From Sciscionella marina DSM 45152 (GTDB lineage Bacteria > Actinomycetota > Actinomycetes > Mycobacteriales > Pseudonocardiaceae), in assembly GCF_000379465.1 (NCBI RefSeq), contig NZ_KB905381.1, positions 186,001 to 250,000 of the forward strand: a stretch of 64,000 nt of DNA. The letters run 5' to 3'. Within the stretch, counting starts at the first letter, position 1, and every line of letters starts with the position of its first letter. The translations under genes were made by a program, and so were the position numbers. Positions 25,585 through 33,603 of this stretch are shown in pieces. The notes under the pieces were generated by a model. That model was not told the origin of the DNA, searched no databases, and saw only the letters and a program-made list of their open reading frames with translations.

Positions 25585-27198
25585 ATGGCACGGATGACCG
25601 GCGGGGACGCGCTCGCCAGTGCGCTCATCAGCGAGGGCGTCGACACGGTTTTCGGCATTCCCGGGGTTCAGCTGGACGGGCTGACCGACGGCATGTACCG
25701 CAAGCGTGCGGAACTGGGGTTGGTCGTGCCCCGGCATGAGCAGGCCACCAGCTATATGGCGGACGGCTACTATCGCACCTCCGGGCGGCCGGGCGTGGCG
25801 ATGGTGGTGCCCGGTCCCGGTGTGCTGAACGCGGGCGCCGGGATGGCGACCGCGTACGCGTGCTCCTCGCAGGTGATGCTGCTCGCCGGGACGATCCCCT
25901 CGCCGCTGGTCGGTTCGGGACTCGGTGCGCTGCACGAGATTCCGCGGCAGACCGAGACCGTCGAGGGCCTGACGAAATGGTCCGCGCGCCCGAATCGGGT
26001 CGAGGAGATCCCGGATCTCGTGCACGAGGGATTCCGGCAGCTGCGTACCGGACGGCCGCGCCCGGTCGCGCTCGAGCTCGGTCCCGATCTCCTGCACGCG
26101 GTCGCGGACCTCGACCCCGGGGAACCGTTTCCGGTTCCGGCGCAGGAGGTGCCCGGGGACGGGGTCGCCGAACTCGCGCGGTTGCTGGAATCGAGCACCC
26201 GACCGGTGATCCACACCGGCGGCGGCATGCGTGATCCGCGCGCTTTCAAGCTGCTGGCCCGGCTGGCCGAGCTGCTGGACGCGCCCGTGGTGATGAGCGA
26301 GAACGGCCGGGGCACCATCGACGCGGAGGATCCGCATGCCCTGCCCGCGTTCGCGTTGTGGGAGCTGCGTTCCTCGGCGGACCTCGTGGTGTCGTTCGGC
26401 AGCCGGTTCCTGACGCCGTTCGGGCAGCAGCTGAACATCGGCGGCGCCCGGCTGGCGCTGGTCAACATCGACGCGAACGACCTCGGTGCGCCGCGCCGTC
26501 CCGACCTCGCGGTCAACGCCGATGCCGTGGCGGTGCTGACCGCGCTGGTGGAACGGCTCACGCCGCGCTCGGCCTGGGGCACGGAGCTGCGCCGGATCCG
26601 GGAGGACTGCGCGACCCGGATCCGGCAGCAGGTCGCTCCCCAGCTGGAGTTCGTGGACGCGATCCGTGCGGCGCTGCCCGCGGACGGGGTCTACGTCAAC
26701 GAGCTGACCCAGATCGGCTACGTGTCCACGTACGGGTTTCCGGTGCGGGCGCCGCGCTCCTATGTGTGGCCCGGGTATCAGGGCACGCTCGGCTACGCGA
26801 TGCCGACCGCGCTCGGCGCCGCGGTCGGCGCGGGCGGGCGTCCGGTGGTCGCGGTGACCGGGGACGGCGGGATCGGCTGGTCGATGCAGGAGTTCGCGAC
26901 CGCGAAGAAGTACGGCATCCCGTTGGTGACCGTGCTGTTCGAGGACGCGCGTTTCGGCAATGTGTGGCGGATTCAGCGGGACACCTACGGCGGCCGGTTC
27001 ATCGGCTCCGAGTTGACCAACCCCGATTTCGGCACGCTGGCACAGGCGTTCGGGCTGGACTCCGCGCTCGCCGAGGACGCAGCAGCGGTCGGAAAGCACG
27101 TGGCGGCCGCGATCGAGGCCCGGCGCCCGGCGATCGTGCGGGTGCCGGTCGAGGTGTTCCCCTCCCCGTGGCCGCTGATCCACGAACCGAAGCGCTGA
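25585..27198 (+). CDS. ThDP-dependent 2-oxoacid decarboxylase-like enzyme
   Basis: A 537-residue enzyme with the three-domain plan of acetolactate synthase and benzoylformate decarboxylase. The N-terminal catalytic Glu is in PRHEQATSYMADGYYR, the central domain includes VIHTGGGMR, and the ThDP-Mg motif is GDGGIGWSMQEFAT continuing to LFEDARFGN. The metal-binding position, normally Asn in 'NN', appears to be Asp here (ED). No acetolactate synthase small subunit is nearby. The aldehyde dehydrogenase, aminotransferase and aromatic genes around it favour decarboxylation of an aryl 2-oxoacid such as a phenylglyoxylate. Oxalyl-CoA or sulfopyruvate decarboxylase-like roles are less likely but not excluded. 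Confidence 0.78.
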   Translation: MARMTGGDALASALISEGVDTVFGIPGVQLDGLTDGMYRKRAELGLVVPRHEQATSYMADGYYRTSGRPGVAMVVPGPGVLNAGAGMATAYACSSQVMLLAGTIPSPLVGSGLGALHEIPRQTETVEGLTKWSARPNRVEEIPDLVHEGFRQLRTGRPRPVALELGPDLLHAVADLDPGEPFPVPAQEVPGDGVAELARLLESSTRPVIHTGGGMRDPRAFKLLARLAELLDAPVVMSENGRGTIDAEDPHALPAFALWELRSSADLVVSFGSRFLTPFGQQLNIGGARLALVNIDANDLGAPRRPDLAVNADAVAVLTALVERLTPRSAWGTELRRIREDCATRIRQQVAPQLEFVDAIRAALPADGVYVNELTQIGYVSTYGFPVRAPRSYVWPGYQGTLGYAMPTALGAAVGAGGRPVVAVTGDGGIGWSMQEFATAKKYGIPLVTVLFEDARFGNVWRIQRDTYGGRFIGSELTNPDFGTLAQAFGLDSALAEDAAAVGKHVAAAIEARRPAIVRVPVEVFPSPWPLIHEPKR

Positions 27199-27248
27199 TC
27201 CGGCCGAGCGTCGGTCCGTGCCCCGGTGGTGTTCGGCATCGGGATCCT

Positions 27249-27257
27249 CCGACACGG
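27249..27257. promoter_or_regulatory. Possible GACAC half-site
   Basis: CCGACACGG is one arm of the GACAC-GTGTC palindrome; the second arm is degraded. It lies in the gap before the GntR gene. It may be chance. Confidence 0.25.
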
Positions 27258-27290
27258 TCCGTACCATTGTGGTGACGCAGGCGGAGAATC

Positions 27291-27307
27291 ACTACTATCA
27301 ATATAGA
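27291..27307. promoter_or_regulatory. AT-rich 17-mer, site C
   Basis: ACTACTATCAATATAGA keeps the right arm (TATAGA) and centre of site B but has a degenerate left arm; 12 of 17 positions match. It lies 95 bases before the GntR start and could be an autoregulatory site. Confidence 0.5.
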
Positions 27308-27356
27308 CGATGCCGGGTGGGTAGTGATCCGGTGCGCCGCTCGTTGTCACCACGTG

Positions 27357-27388
27357 ACTCGATTCCGGCGGCGTCGCCGGAATCGAGT
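27357..27388. promoter_or_regulatory. Perfect 14-base-stem hairpin before a TTG start
   Basis: ACTCGATTCCGGCG-GCGT-CGCCGGAATCGAGT is a perfect inverted repeat with a four-base loop. It ends four bases before the ribosome site GGAGG of the GntR gene. It could be an attenuator, an RNA element that influences initiation, or an operator. No T-tract follows. Confidence 0.7.
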
Positions 27389-27402
27389 ACTCGGAGGACT
27401 TC

Positions 27403-28083
27403 TTGTCGCAGATCACGAACACCGCCACCGCCGTCCAGATCGCCCGCGCGCTCGAGGGTCAGATCGTCTCGGAGGGCTGGGACGCCGGGCATTTCGTCGG
27501 ACGGCGGCAGGAGCTGATGGCGCGCTTCGGGGTCGCACCCGCCACGCTGAGCGAAGCGATCCAGCTGTTGCGCGCCCGGGGGATCGTCGACGCCAAACCG
27601 GGCCCCGGTGGCGGGATCTTCGTCGCGACGCGCTCGCCCTTCACGCAGCTCAGCGACCAGCTGCTCCGGCTGCGTGAGGGAAAGGCGACGGTGGAGAACT
27701 GCCTGCACGTCCTCGACGCGCTCGACGGATCGGTGCTGCAGCACGCGGTGGAGAACGCGAGTGAGGACGACATCGCGGAGATCTCGGCGTGCGCGGAAGC
27801 GCTGCGGGCGGCGTGGGATTCCCCGGAGGCGCCCACCGCCATGTGGGCGCTGCACGCGCGGATCGCCCAGGTGTCGCCGAACGAACTGCTGCGCAGCCTG
27901 TACACGAATCTGGTCGACTACATCGTCGCCGCCCAGCTCGAGGGCGTCACCGCACCGGCGACTCCGGAACGGTTGCAGACTCACCTCGATTTCGCCGAGG
28001 CGGTCGTGCGCGGGGACCACGAGCTCGCGTCCTCGGCGATCGCGCGGCACCGCAGGCCGGTGGCGGACGGCCGGACTTCCTGA
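27403..28083 (+). CDS. GntR-family regulator (FadR/FCD subgroup)
   Basis: A 226-residue regulator with a TTG start at 27403, fixed by GGAGG five bases upstream and by the onset of the helix-turn-helix. The winged helix covers about residues 8-70 (FVGRRQELMARFGVAPATLSEAIQ, then ARGIVDAKPGPGGGIFV). The C-terminal helical domain resembles FCD but is diverged; ALHARIAQVSPNELLRSLY replaces the usual D-x-x-F-H region. It is the best candidate to bind the four AT-rich 17-mers, one of which lies in its own leader and the others at the flanking catabolic genes. Confidence 0.8.
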   Translation: MSQITNTATAVQIARALEGQIVSEGWDAGHFVGRRQELMARFGVAPATLSEAIQLLRARGIVDAKPGPGGGIFVATRSPFTQLSDQLLRLREGKATVENCLHVLDALDGSVLQHAVENASEDDIAEISACAEALRAAWDSPEAPTAMWALHARIAQVSPNELLRSLYTNLVDYIVAAQLEGVTAPATPERLQTHLDFAEAVVRGDHELASSAIARHRRPVADGRTS

Positions 28084-28172
28084 CTCCGCGGCATTTTCCG
28101 GTTCCGCTCGGTATTCCCCCGGTTCTGCTCGGTTCGGTGAACGAGCAATGGATTTACGCGCGTCAAAAATTG

Positions 28173-28189
28173 TGTATATTCATTACAGA
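28173..28189. promoter_or_regulatory. AT-rich 17-mer, site D
   Basis: TGTATATTCATTACAGA matches site B at 15 of 17 positions and ends 24 bases before the aminotransferase start. Confidence 0.65.
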
Positions 28190-28213
28190 TAATCATCGGC
28201 CTGAGGAGGATGC

Positions 28214-29263
28214 ATGCTGCTGGAGCTCCGCAGTGTGGTCGACCGCGTGCTCGCCGCCCCGGATCGCTCGGCACGCGGCACACTGCCACCGATCCGGTTG
28301 TCCCAGAACGAAATGCCCTGGGCGCCTTCGGGTGCGGTCACCGCGGCCATGACCGACGCGGTCCGGAACGCCCACCGCTATCCCGATTACCACCGCCGCG
28401 CCGCGCGCACCGCGGTCGCCGAGGCGATGGGGCTGACCCAGGAACGGATCGCGATCGACAACGGTTCCGGCTCGCTGCTGCACGCGCTCGCCCGGCTGGT
28501 GTGTGAACCGGGCGTGCACGGAGTCCGTCCTGCTCCGTCTTTCGAGGCCTACAATGCCGCGCTTTCGCTCGCCGGCGCGGAATCCACGGAGGTCGGTCTC
28601 GACACCGGCGGCGCGATGGATCTCGACGCGATGCTGGCCCCGATCGGCCCCGATACCCGCATCGTCTATCTGTGCAATCCGAACAATCCGACCGGCGGGC
28701 TGCGAAGTGCCGGGGACATCCGGGATTTCCTGCGGCGCGTTCCGGCACGCGTACTGGTCGTCGTGGACGAGGCCTACCGCGAGTTCGTGTCCGCCGAGCC
28801 GGTGGACGCCACGGTCGGACTGCTCGAGGAGTTCGAGAATCTCGTGCTGCTTCGGACTTTGTCCAAGGCACACGGCCTCGCGGGACTCCGCGTCGGCTAC
28901 GCGGCCGCCGCGCCCAGGATCGCCGAGGCACTGCGCCGCACCTCCGTCGGGTTCGCGCTGAACAGCGTGGCCGAGGCCGCCGTCATCGCGACGATGGGGC
29001 CGGATGGTTCGGCCGTGCTGCGCGAGCGGGTCGCGGCCATCGTCGCCGAACGCGTCCGTGTGGAGGCCACGCTGCGTGCCGGGAACGTTCCGTTCGTGCC
29101 CAGCCAGGCGAATTTCCTTTTCCTGCGCGGGGATGCCGCGGACATCTCGTCCCGGCTCGAAGCGCGTGGCGTGCTCGCCCGGCCGTTCCAGCAGGCCGGT
29201 GGAGTTCGGGTGACGATCGGGCTGCCGGAGGAGAACGATGCGGTGCTGGCCGCCCTTCGCTGA
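28214..29263 (+). CDS. HisC-like class I/II aminotransferase
   Basis: A 349-residue PLP enzyme, started at ATG 28214 behind GAGGAGG. The substrate-binding and PLP marks are YLCNPNNPTGGL, VVVDEAYREF and the Schiff-base Lys in RTLSKAHGLAGLRVGYA. It belongs to the histidinol-phosphate aminotransferase subgroup, many members of which act on aromatic amino acids. No other his genes are near. Together with the ThDP decarboxylase and aldehyde dehydrogenase, all with the same AT-rich site, it probably removes the amino group from an aromatic amino acid such as an arylglycine or tyrosine-like compound; that substrate is inference. Confidence 0.82.
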   Translation: MLLELRSVVDRVLAAPDRSARGTLPPIRLSQNEMPWAPSGAVTAAMTDAVRNAHRYPDYHRRAARTAVAEAMGLTQERIAIDNGSGSLLHALARLVCEPGVHGVRPAPSFEAYNAALSLAGAESTEVGLDTGGAMDLDAMLAPIGPDTRIVYLCNPNNPTGGLRSAGDIRDFLRRVPARVLVVVDEAYREFVSAEPVDATVGLLEEFENLVLLRTLSKAHGLAGLRVGYAAAAPRIAEALRRTSVGFALNSVAEAAVIATMGPDGSAVLRERVAAIVAERVRVEATLRAGNVPFVPSQANFLFLRGDAADISSRLEARGVLARPFQQAGGVRVTIGLPEENDAVLAALR

Positions 29264-29277
29264 GCCTGTTCGGTGGT

Positions 29278-29305
29278 CCGGCGGCGCCGATGCATGCGCC
29301 GCCGG
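29278..29305. terminator. Terminator hairpin after aminotransferase
   Basis: CCGGCGGCGC-CGATGCAT-GCGCCGCCGG is a perfect ten-base stem 14 bases after the stop codon. It separates the aminotransferase unit from the transporter unit that follows. Confidence 0.75.
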
Positions 29306-29329
29306 GCGAGGCCGCCGGGTCCGTGCTTG

Positions 29330-29348
29330 CTGCGACACGGTGTCGCAG
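29330..29348. promoter_or_regulatory. GACAC-GTGTC palindrome, site 3
   Basis: CTGCGACAC-G-GTGTCGCAG is a perfect palindrome with nine-base arms around one base. It lies just after the terminator and 130 bases before the ABC permease start. The core is the same as sites 1 and 2 at 12973 and 14575. Confidence 0.68.
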
Positions 29349-29478
29349 GATCGCCGGAGGACTTCGGAGCGCGGTTCGATGAGCCGCGGCGGCCGGGTTC
29401 CTACGCTCACAGGAATGACGGACGGAGTGGTCTGTCCCCATGGTGGGACTCCTGCCGTTCGCAGGAAGGGACGTGGCA

Positions 29479-31242
29479 GTGACGGAGAGCCGATTCGAGC
29501 TTGACCGGCGGGCGTCGATGCGCCGTTCGGTCACCGGCGGGGCACTCAAGACGACCCTGCTCGCCGGGCTCACGCTGATTTTCGTCTATCCCGTGGCGAT
29601 GATCGTGCTCGGCGCCTTCCGCGACGGATTGCCGTCCGACAACAGACCGCTCACCTTCGGCGGTCTCCTCGCGGCCTTCGAGTCGCCGGAAACCTGGCGC
29701 ACCCTGTGGAATTCGGTCGTGCTCGTGGTCGTGTGCGGCACGATCGCGGTCGTCGGCGGTGGGCTGTTCGCCTGGATCGCGGCCAATACGAATGTTCCGG
29801 GCAGGCGGCTGCTCACCCCGATCATGGTGATCAACCTGTTCGTCCCGCCGCTGTTCCACACGCTCGGCTGGGTCATGCTCGGCAACGCGCAGAACGGTCT
29901 GCTCAACCAGCTCGGGCGGGCGTTCGGCATGTCCGGCCCGCTGATGAACATCCAGGGCTGGGGCGGGCTGATCCTGCTGACCTCGCTCGGGTACATGCCG
30001 TTCGCGTATCTGCTGCTGCTCGGCGCGTTCAAGAACCGGGACCAGTCGCTGGACGAGGCGGCCGCGATCAGTGGCGCGGGAACGGTGCGCACCTTCTTCA
30101 CCGTCACCTTGCCCTCGGTCGGGCCCGCGATCACCGGCGCGGGGCTGCTGATCGCGGTGCTGGTGTTCCAGTCGTTCGACGGGCCGCAGGTGATCGGCCG
30201 CCAGGCGGGCATCTTCGTGTTCTCCACGGAGATCTACCGGTACGTCCGAGACGAAGCGCCTGCCGAATACACCAAGGCGTTCGCGCTTTCCCTCGTGCTG
30301 ATCCTGCTGGTGCTGCTGCTGTTCCTGGCTCAGCGCTGGCTGTTGCGCGGCCGCAGTTTCACCACGCTGACCGGGAAGACCTCGCGGCGTGATCCGCAGG
30401 AGCTCGGCCCGGTCCGCTGGGTGCTCTCCGCCCTGATCGCCGTGGTCGTGCTGCTGAACTTCCTGCTCCCGCTGTTCGCGATGATTCTCGGCAGTCTCCA
30501 GCCGATCTTCGGGGTCACCAGTACCGGGCTCACCCTCGACAACTACGCCACGATGCTCACCGATCCACGGTTCAGCTCGAGTCTCGCGCTGACCGCGTGG
30601 CTCGCGGTCATCGGCGGCTTCGGCTCGATCTCGGTCGCACTGCTCACCACCTACGTCACCGCGCGCCGCAAGGGATTCATCGGTGGCTACACCTCGTTCG
30701 CGGTGTGGATTCCGTGGGCACTGCCCGGTGTGGTGCTCGGGCTCGCCTACATGTTCGCGGTGCTCTACATTCCCGCCTTCCGCGCCCTGTACGGCTCAGC
30801 ATTCCTGATGACACTGGTGCTCATCGTCGCCACCATTCCGGTCTCCAGCCGGATCGCCGAGGGCGCGCTCGCCCAGCTTTCCCCGGAGCTGGAGGAGGCG
30901 GGCCGGATATCGGGTGCGGGCGCGGGCCGCGTGTTGCTGACGATTGTGCTGCGGCTGGTGATTCCGAGTTTCCTCGCGGGATGGTTCCTTTCCGCGTTGT
31001 TCATCTCCGGAAACCTCGCCGTGCCGATGCTGCTGGCTCCGCCCGGCCTCGAACCGGTCTCGCTGACCGCGTTCCAGCAGTTCCTCGACGGCGATATGGC
31101 CAAGGGCGCGGCGCTGTTCATGATCATCCTGATCGCCGCGTTCGCCGTGCTGGCGCTCGCCGCGCTCTCCGTGAAGCTGGGTGGCCGGATCCTGGGCCGC
31201 ACCGAACGGTTCGCCAACCCGCTATCCCGCATCACCGACTGA
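29479..31242 (+). CDS. ABC transporter permease, fused two-domain FbpB/PhnV type
   Basis: A 587-residue inner-membrane protein. GTG 29479 was chosen because AGGAAGGG lies nine bases upstream; an ATG at 29440 is in frame but lacks a site. It has about twelve membrane helices in two homologous halves, each with an EAA loop: DEAAAISGAGTVRTFFTVTLP and EEAGRISGAGAGRVLLTIVL. The fused layout is typical of the Fe(III)/2-aminoethylphosphonate/thiamine-type importer family. With the binding protein and ATPase that follow it makes a complete importer. Given the catabolic neighbours it may import the aromatic or carboxylate substrate, but iron cannot be excluded. Confidence 0.83.
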   Translation: MTESRFELDRRASMRRSVTGGALKTTLLAGLTLIFVYPVAMIVLGAFRDGLPSDNRPLTFGGLLAAFESPETWRTLWNSVVLVVVCGTIAVVGGGLFAWIAANTNVPGRRLLTPIMVINLFVPPLFHTLGWVMLGNAQNGLLNQLGRAFGMSGPLMNIQGWGGLILLTSLGYMPFAYLLLLGAFKNRDQSLDEAAAISGAGTVRTFFTVTLPSVGPAITGAGLLIAVLVFQSFDGPQVIGRQAGIFVFSTEIYRYVRDEAPAEYTKAFALSLVLILLVLLLFLAQRWLLRGRSFTTLTGKTSRRDPQELGPVRWVLSALIAVVVLLNFLLPLFAMILGSLQPIFGVTSTGLTLDNYATMLTDPRFSSSLALTAWLAVIGGFGSISVALLTTYVTARRKGFIGGYTSFAVWIPWALPGVVLGLAYMFAVLYIPAFRALYGSAFLMTLVLIVATIPVSSRIAEGALAQLSPELEEAGRISGAGAGRVLLTIVLRLVIPSFLAGWFLSALFISGNLAVPMLLAPPGLEPVSLTAFQQFLDGDMAKGAALFMIILIAAFAVLALAALSVKLGGRILGRTERFANPLSRITD

Positions 31243-31258
31243 TCCGAGAGGAAGAACA

Positions 31259-32374
31259 ATGAGGTTCTCCCGCACGAAACCGCGCAGGCTCGCGCTGGCG
31301 TTCACCGCAGGTCTGCTCGCCGCGCTGGCCGCCTGCTCCTCCGCGGTCCCGGCCAAGTCGCGTGTACCGATCCGGGTTCCCGGTGTCTCGGCAGAAGCGG
31401 ACAAGTACATGAACCAGCTGTACGACAAGGCCTTCGCGGACGGCAACACCCGGCTGGTGCTGTACGGGCCAGGGGTGTCCGCCAACCAGAAACTCAACGA
31501 TGCCTTCACCAGACGCTTTCCCGGGATCGAACTGCTCCAGCAGGACCAGGCCGACGCCCAGATCCTCACCAAGCTCGACACCGAGGCGGAGAGCGGAAAC
31601 CGGATCGCGGATGTCTACGTGGGCGGCGAATCGCCTCAGGCGGCGGCGAAACCAGACATCTGCACATCGGCGGATGTGCGCACCGTGGACGCGGGTTTCA
31701 AGGTTCCGACCGACAACGGAGGCAAACTCACCTACTTCGCCTTGCGCTACTTCGGATTCGTGTACAACACCGATCAGGTGCGCGAGCAGGACGCGCCGAA
31801 AGACTGGCACGATCTGCTCGATCCGAAGTGGAAGGGCAAGATCGCGGTCGGCGATATGACCGTCCCCGGCGGGATCCGGTACGCGCTGGAATCGCTGATG
31901 CTGCCGGAGAACGAGCAGAAGTGGGGGCACTCCTACGTCCGGCGGCTGGCCGCGCAGAATCTGCAGGTCTCGCAGTCCGAACAGGTCGTGCCCACCGATG
32001 TCGCCAGCGGTCGGTTCCCGGTCGGTATCGCCGTGTACCAGGGCTACTACGAGGATCAGAAGAAGAAGGGGGCACCGCTGGGCATGGTGTTCCCCCTGAA
32101 GGACGGCGGGAACTACATGGCGCGTTCGGCACTGTGCCTCATCAAGGACGCGCCGGACGCCGAGGTGGCGCAGTTGTACGTCAACTGGCTCTATTCGCCC
32201 GAAGGGCAGCGGGCACTGGCCGAGAAGGACAACTCCTATGGCTGGACGCCCGCGGCCCCGGGCCCGAAAGGTCTGCCGCCGCTGGACAAACTGCCGCGAC
32301 TGCCGTTCTCCAACCCGAAGCCCGAGTTCAACAAGCCCTACTTCGCATTCATCAACAAGGCGTTCAAGAAGTAG
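31259..32374 (+). CDS. ABC transporter substrate-binding lipoprotein (family 1, iron/AEP-like)
   Basis: A 371-residue extracytoplasmic binding protein, started at ATG 31259 behind GAGAGGAAG. The signal peptide ends with the lipobox LAAC (Cys26). The mature part fits type II periplasmic binding proteins of the FbpA/PotD group: RLVLYGPGVSANQKLND, FPGIELLQQDQADAQILTKLD, and RYFGFVYNTDQV. The two adjacent Tyr residues that bind iron in FbpA are not obvious at the expected place, although GYYED occurs. The ligand therefore may be an organic anion. It is 16 bases from the permease stop. Confidence 0.8.
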   Translation: MRFSRTKPRRLALAFTAGLLAALAACSSAVPAKSRVPIRVPGVSAEADKYMNQLYDKAFADGNTRLVLYGPGVSANQKLNDAFTRRFPGIELLQQDQADAQILTKLDTEAESGNRIADVYVGGESPQAAAKPDICTSADVRTVDAGFKVPTDNGGKLTYFALRYFGFVYNTDQVREQDAPKDWHDLLDPKWKGKIAVGDMTVPGGIRYALESLMLPENEQKWGHSYVRRLAAQNLQVSQSEQVVPTDVASGRFPVGIAVYQGYYEDQKKKGAPLGMVFPLKDGGNYMARSALCLIKDAPDAEVAQLYVNWLYSPEGQRALAEKDNSYGWTPAAPGPKGLPPLDKLPRLPFSNPKPEFNKPYFAFINKAFKK

Positions 32375-32420
32375 CGCGGACGCCCTTTCCACAGCGGCCG
32401 AAGAGAAAGCGCAGAGCACG

Positions 32421-33581
32421 ATGACCGAGGTTCAGGTATCCGCACTCACCAAGAAATACGGCGCGAAGGCCGCGCTGCACGAACTGGATCTGACGATCGG
32501 TTCCGGGCAGTTCGTGACGCTGCTCGGGCCCTCGGGTTGCGGCAAGACGACGACCCTGCGCTGCCTGGCCGGGCTGGAGCGGCCGAGTTCGGGGCGGATC
32601 GTCATGGGCGATCGCGTCCTCGTCGACACCGAGCGGCGCACCTTCGTTCCCGCGGACAAGCGCCGGGTCGGCATGGTGTTCCAGAGTTACGCGCTCTGGC
32701 CGCACCTGAGCGTCGCGGAGAACGTGGCCTACCCGCTCAAGGTCGCCAGGATGCCTGGCAGGGACCGCGCCCGGCGGGTGCAGGAGATGCTCGAGGCGGT
32801 CGGTCTCGCCGAGTTCGGGAAGCGCCCGGCAACCGCTCTTTCCGGCGGTCAGCAGCAGCGGGTGGCGCTGGCCAGGGCACTGGCCGCCAGGCCGGGGGTG
32901 ATCTTCTACGACGAACCTCTGTCCAATTTGGACAGCAAGCTGCGTTATCAGATGGGGCAACAGGTTCGTTCCCTGCACAACCGATTCGAGACGACCTCGG
33001 TCTACGTGACCCACGATCAGGAGGAAGCGATCACGCTGTCCGACCGGATCATCGTGATGAGTGAAGGAGTCCTGGTCCAGTCCGGCACACCGAGCGATCT
33101 GTTCGACCGGCCGAACTCCGCGTACGTGGCGGATTTCATGGGTTTCCAGAACATTCTTCCGGGCACCGTCACCGGTGTGCGCGACAGGACCGCCGAGGTA
33201 CGCGTGGACGACACCTCGCTGCTGCTCTCCGGAACCGTGACCGGTGAGATCTCGGCGGGCGATCGCGCGGACATCGCGTTCCGTGCCGCGCATGTCCGGC
33301 AGTGCCCCGGTGGCCCCGGAACCGGGAGGTTTCGGGGGACCATCGAGCGGACGACCTACCTCGGCAGTGCCGTCAACCTCCTGATCCACGCCGACGGGCT
33401 CCCGATGCGTGTGCGCATCGAGACCTCGGAGCTGTCCGCGGACGAGATTCCGGCGGCGGGCGAGGAACACACCCTCGCCGTGAACCCGGACCGCGCCGTT
33501 GTCATCCCGTACGCGGGCGCGAAGCAGGCCGGGGACGCCCGCCCGGCCACGATGACCGATGCCGCCGTCACATCCCGCTGA
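32421..33581 (+). CDS. ABC transporter ATPase (FbpC/PotA type)
   Basis: A 386-residue ATPase from ATG 32421. Walker A is GPSGCGKTT, the Q-loop is VFQSYALWPHLSV, the signature LSGGQQQRVALARAL, Walker B GVIFYDEPLSNLD and the switch THDQEEAI. A C-terminal TOBE-like region (about 270-360) is present, as in carbohydrate/polyamine/Fe importers. It completes the three-gene importer with the permease and lipoprotein genes. Regulation is probably from the GACAC-GTGTC palindrome upstream of the permease gene. Confidence 0.87.
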   Translation: MTEVQVSALTKKYGAKAALHELDLTIGSGQFVTLLGPSGCGKTTTLRCLAGLERPSSGRIVMGDRVLVDTERRTFVPADKRRVGMVFQSYALWPHLSVAENVAYPLKVARMPGRDRARRVQEMLEAVGLAEFGKRPATALSGGQQQRVALARALAARPGVIFYDEPLSNLDSKLRYQMGQQVRSLHNRFETTSVYVTHDQEEAITLSDRIIVMSEGVLVQSGTPSDLFDRPNSAYVADFMGFQNILPGTVTGVRDRTAEVRVDDTSLLLSGTVTGEISAGDRADIAFRAAHVRQCPGGPGTGRFRGTIERTTYLGSAVNLLIHADGLPMRVRIETSELSADEIPAAGEEHTLAVNPDRAVVIPYAGAKQAGDARPATMTDAAVTSR

Positions 33582-33603
33582 CGCCGGAAACAGGGAGGAA
33601 TCC

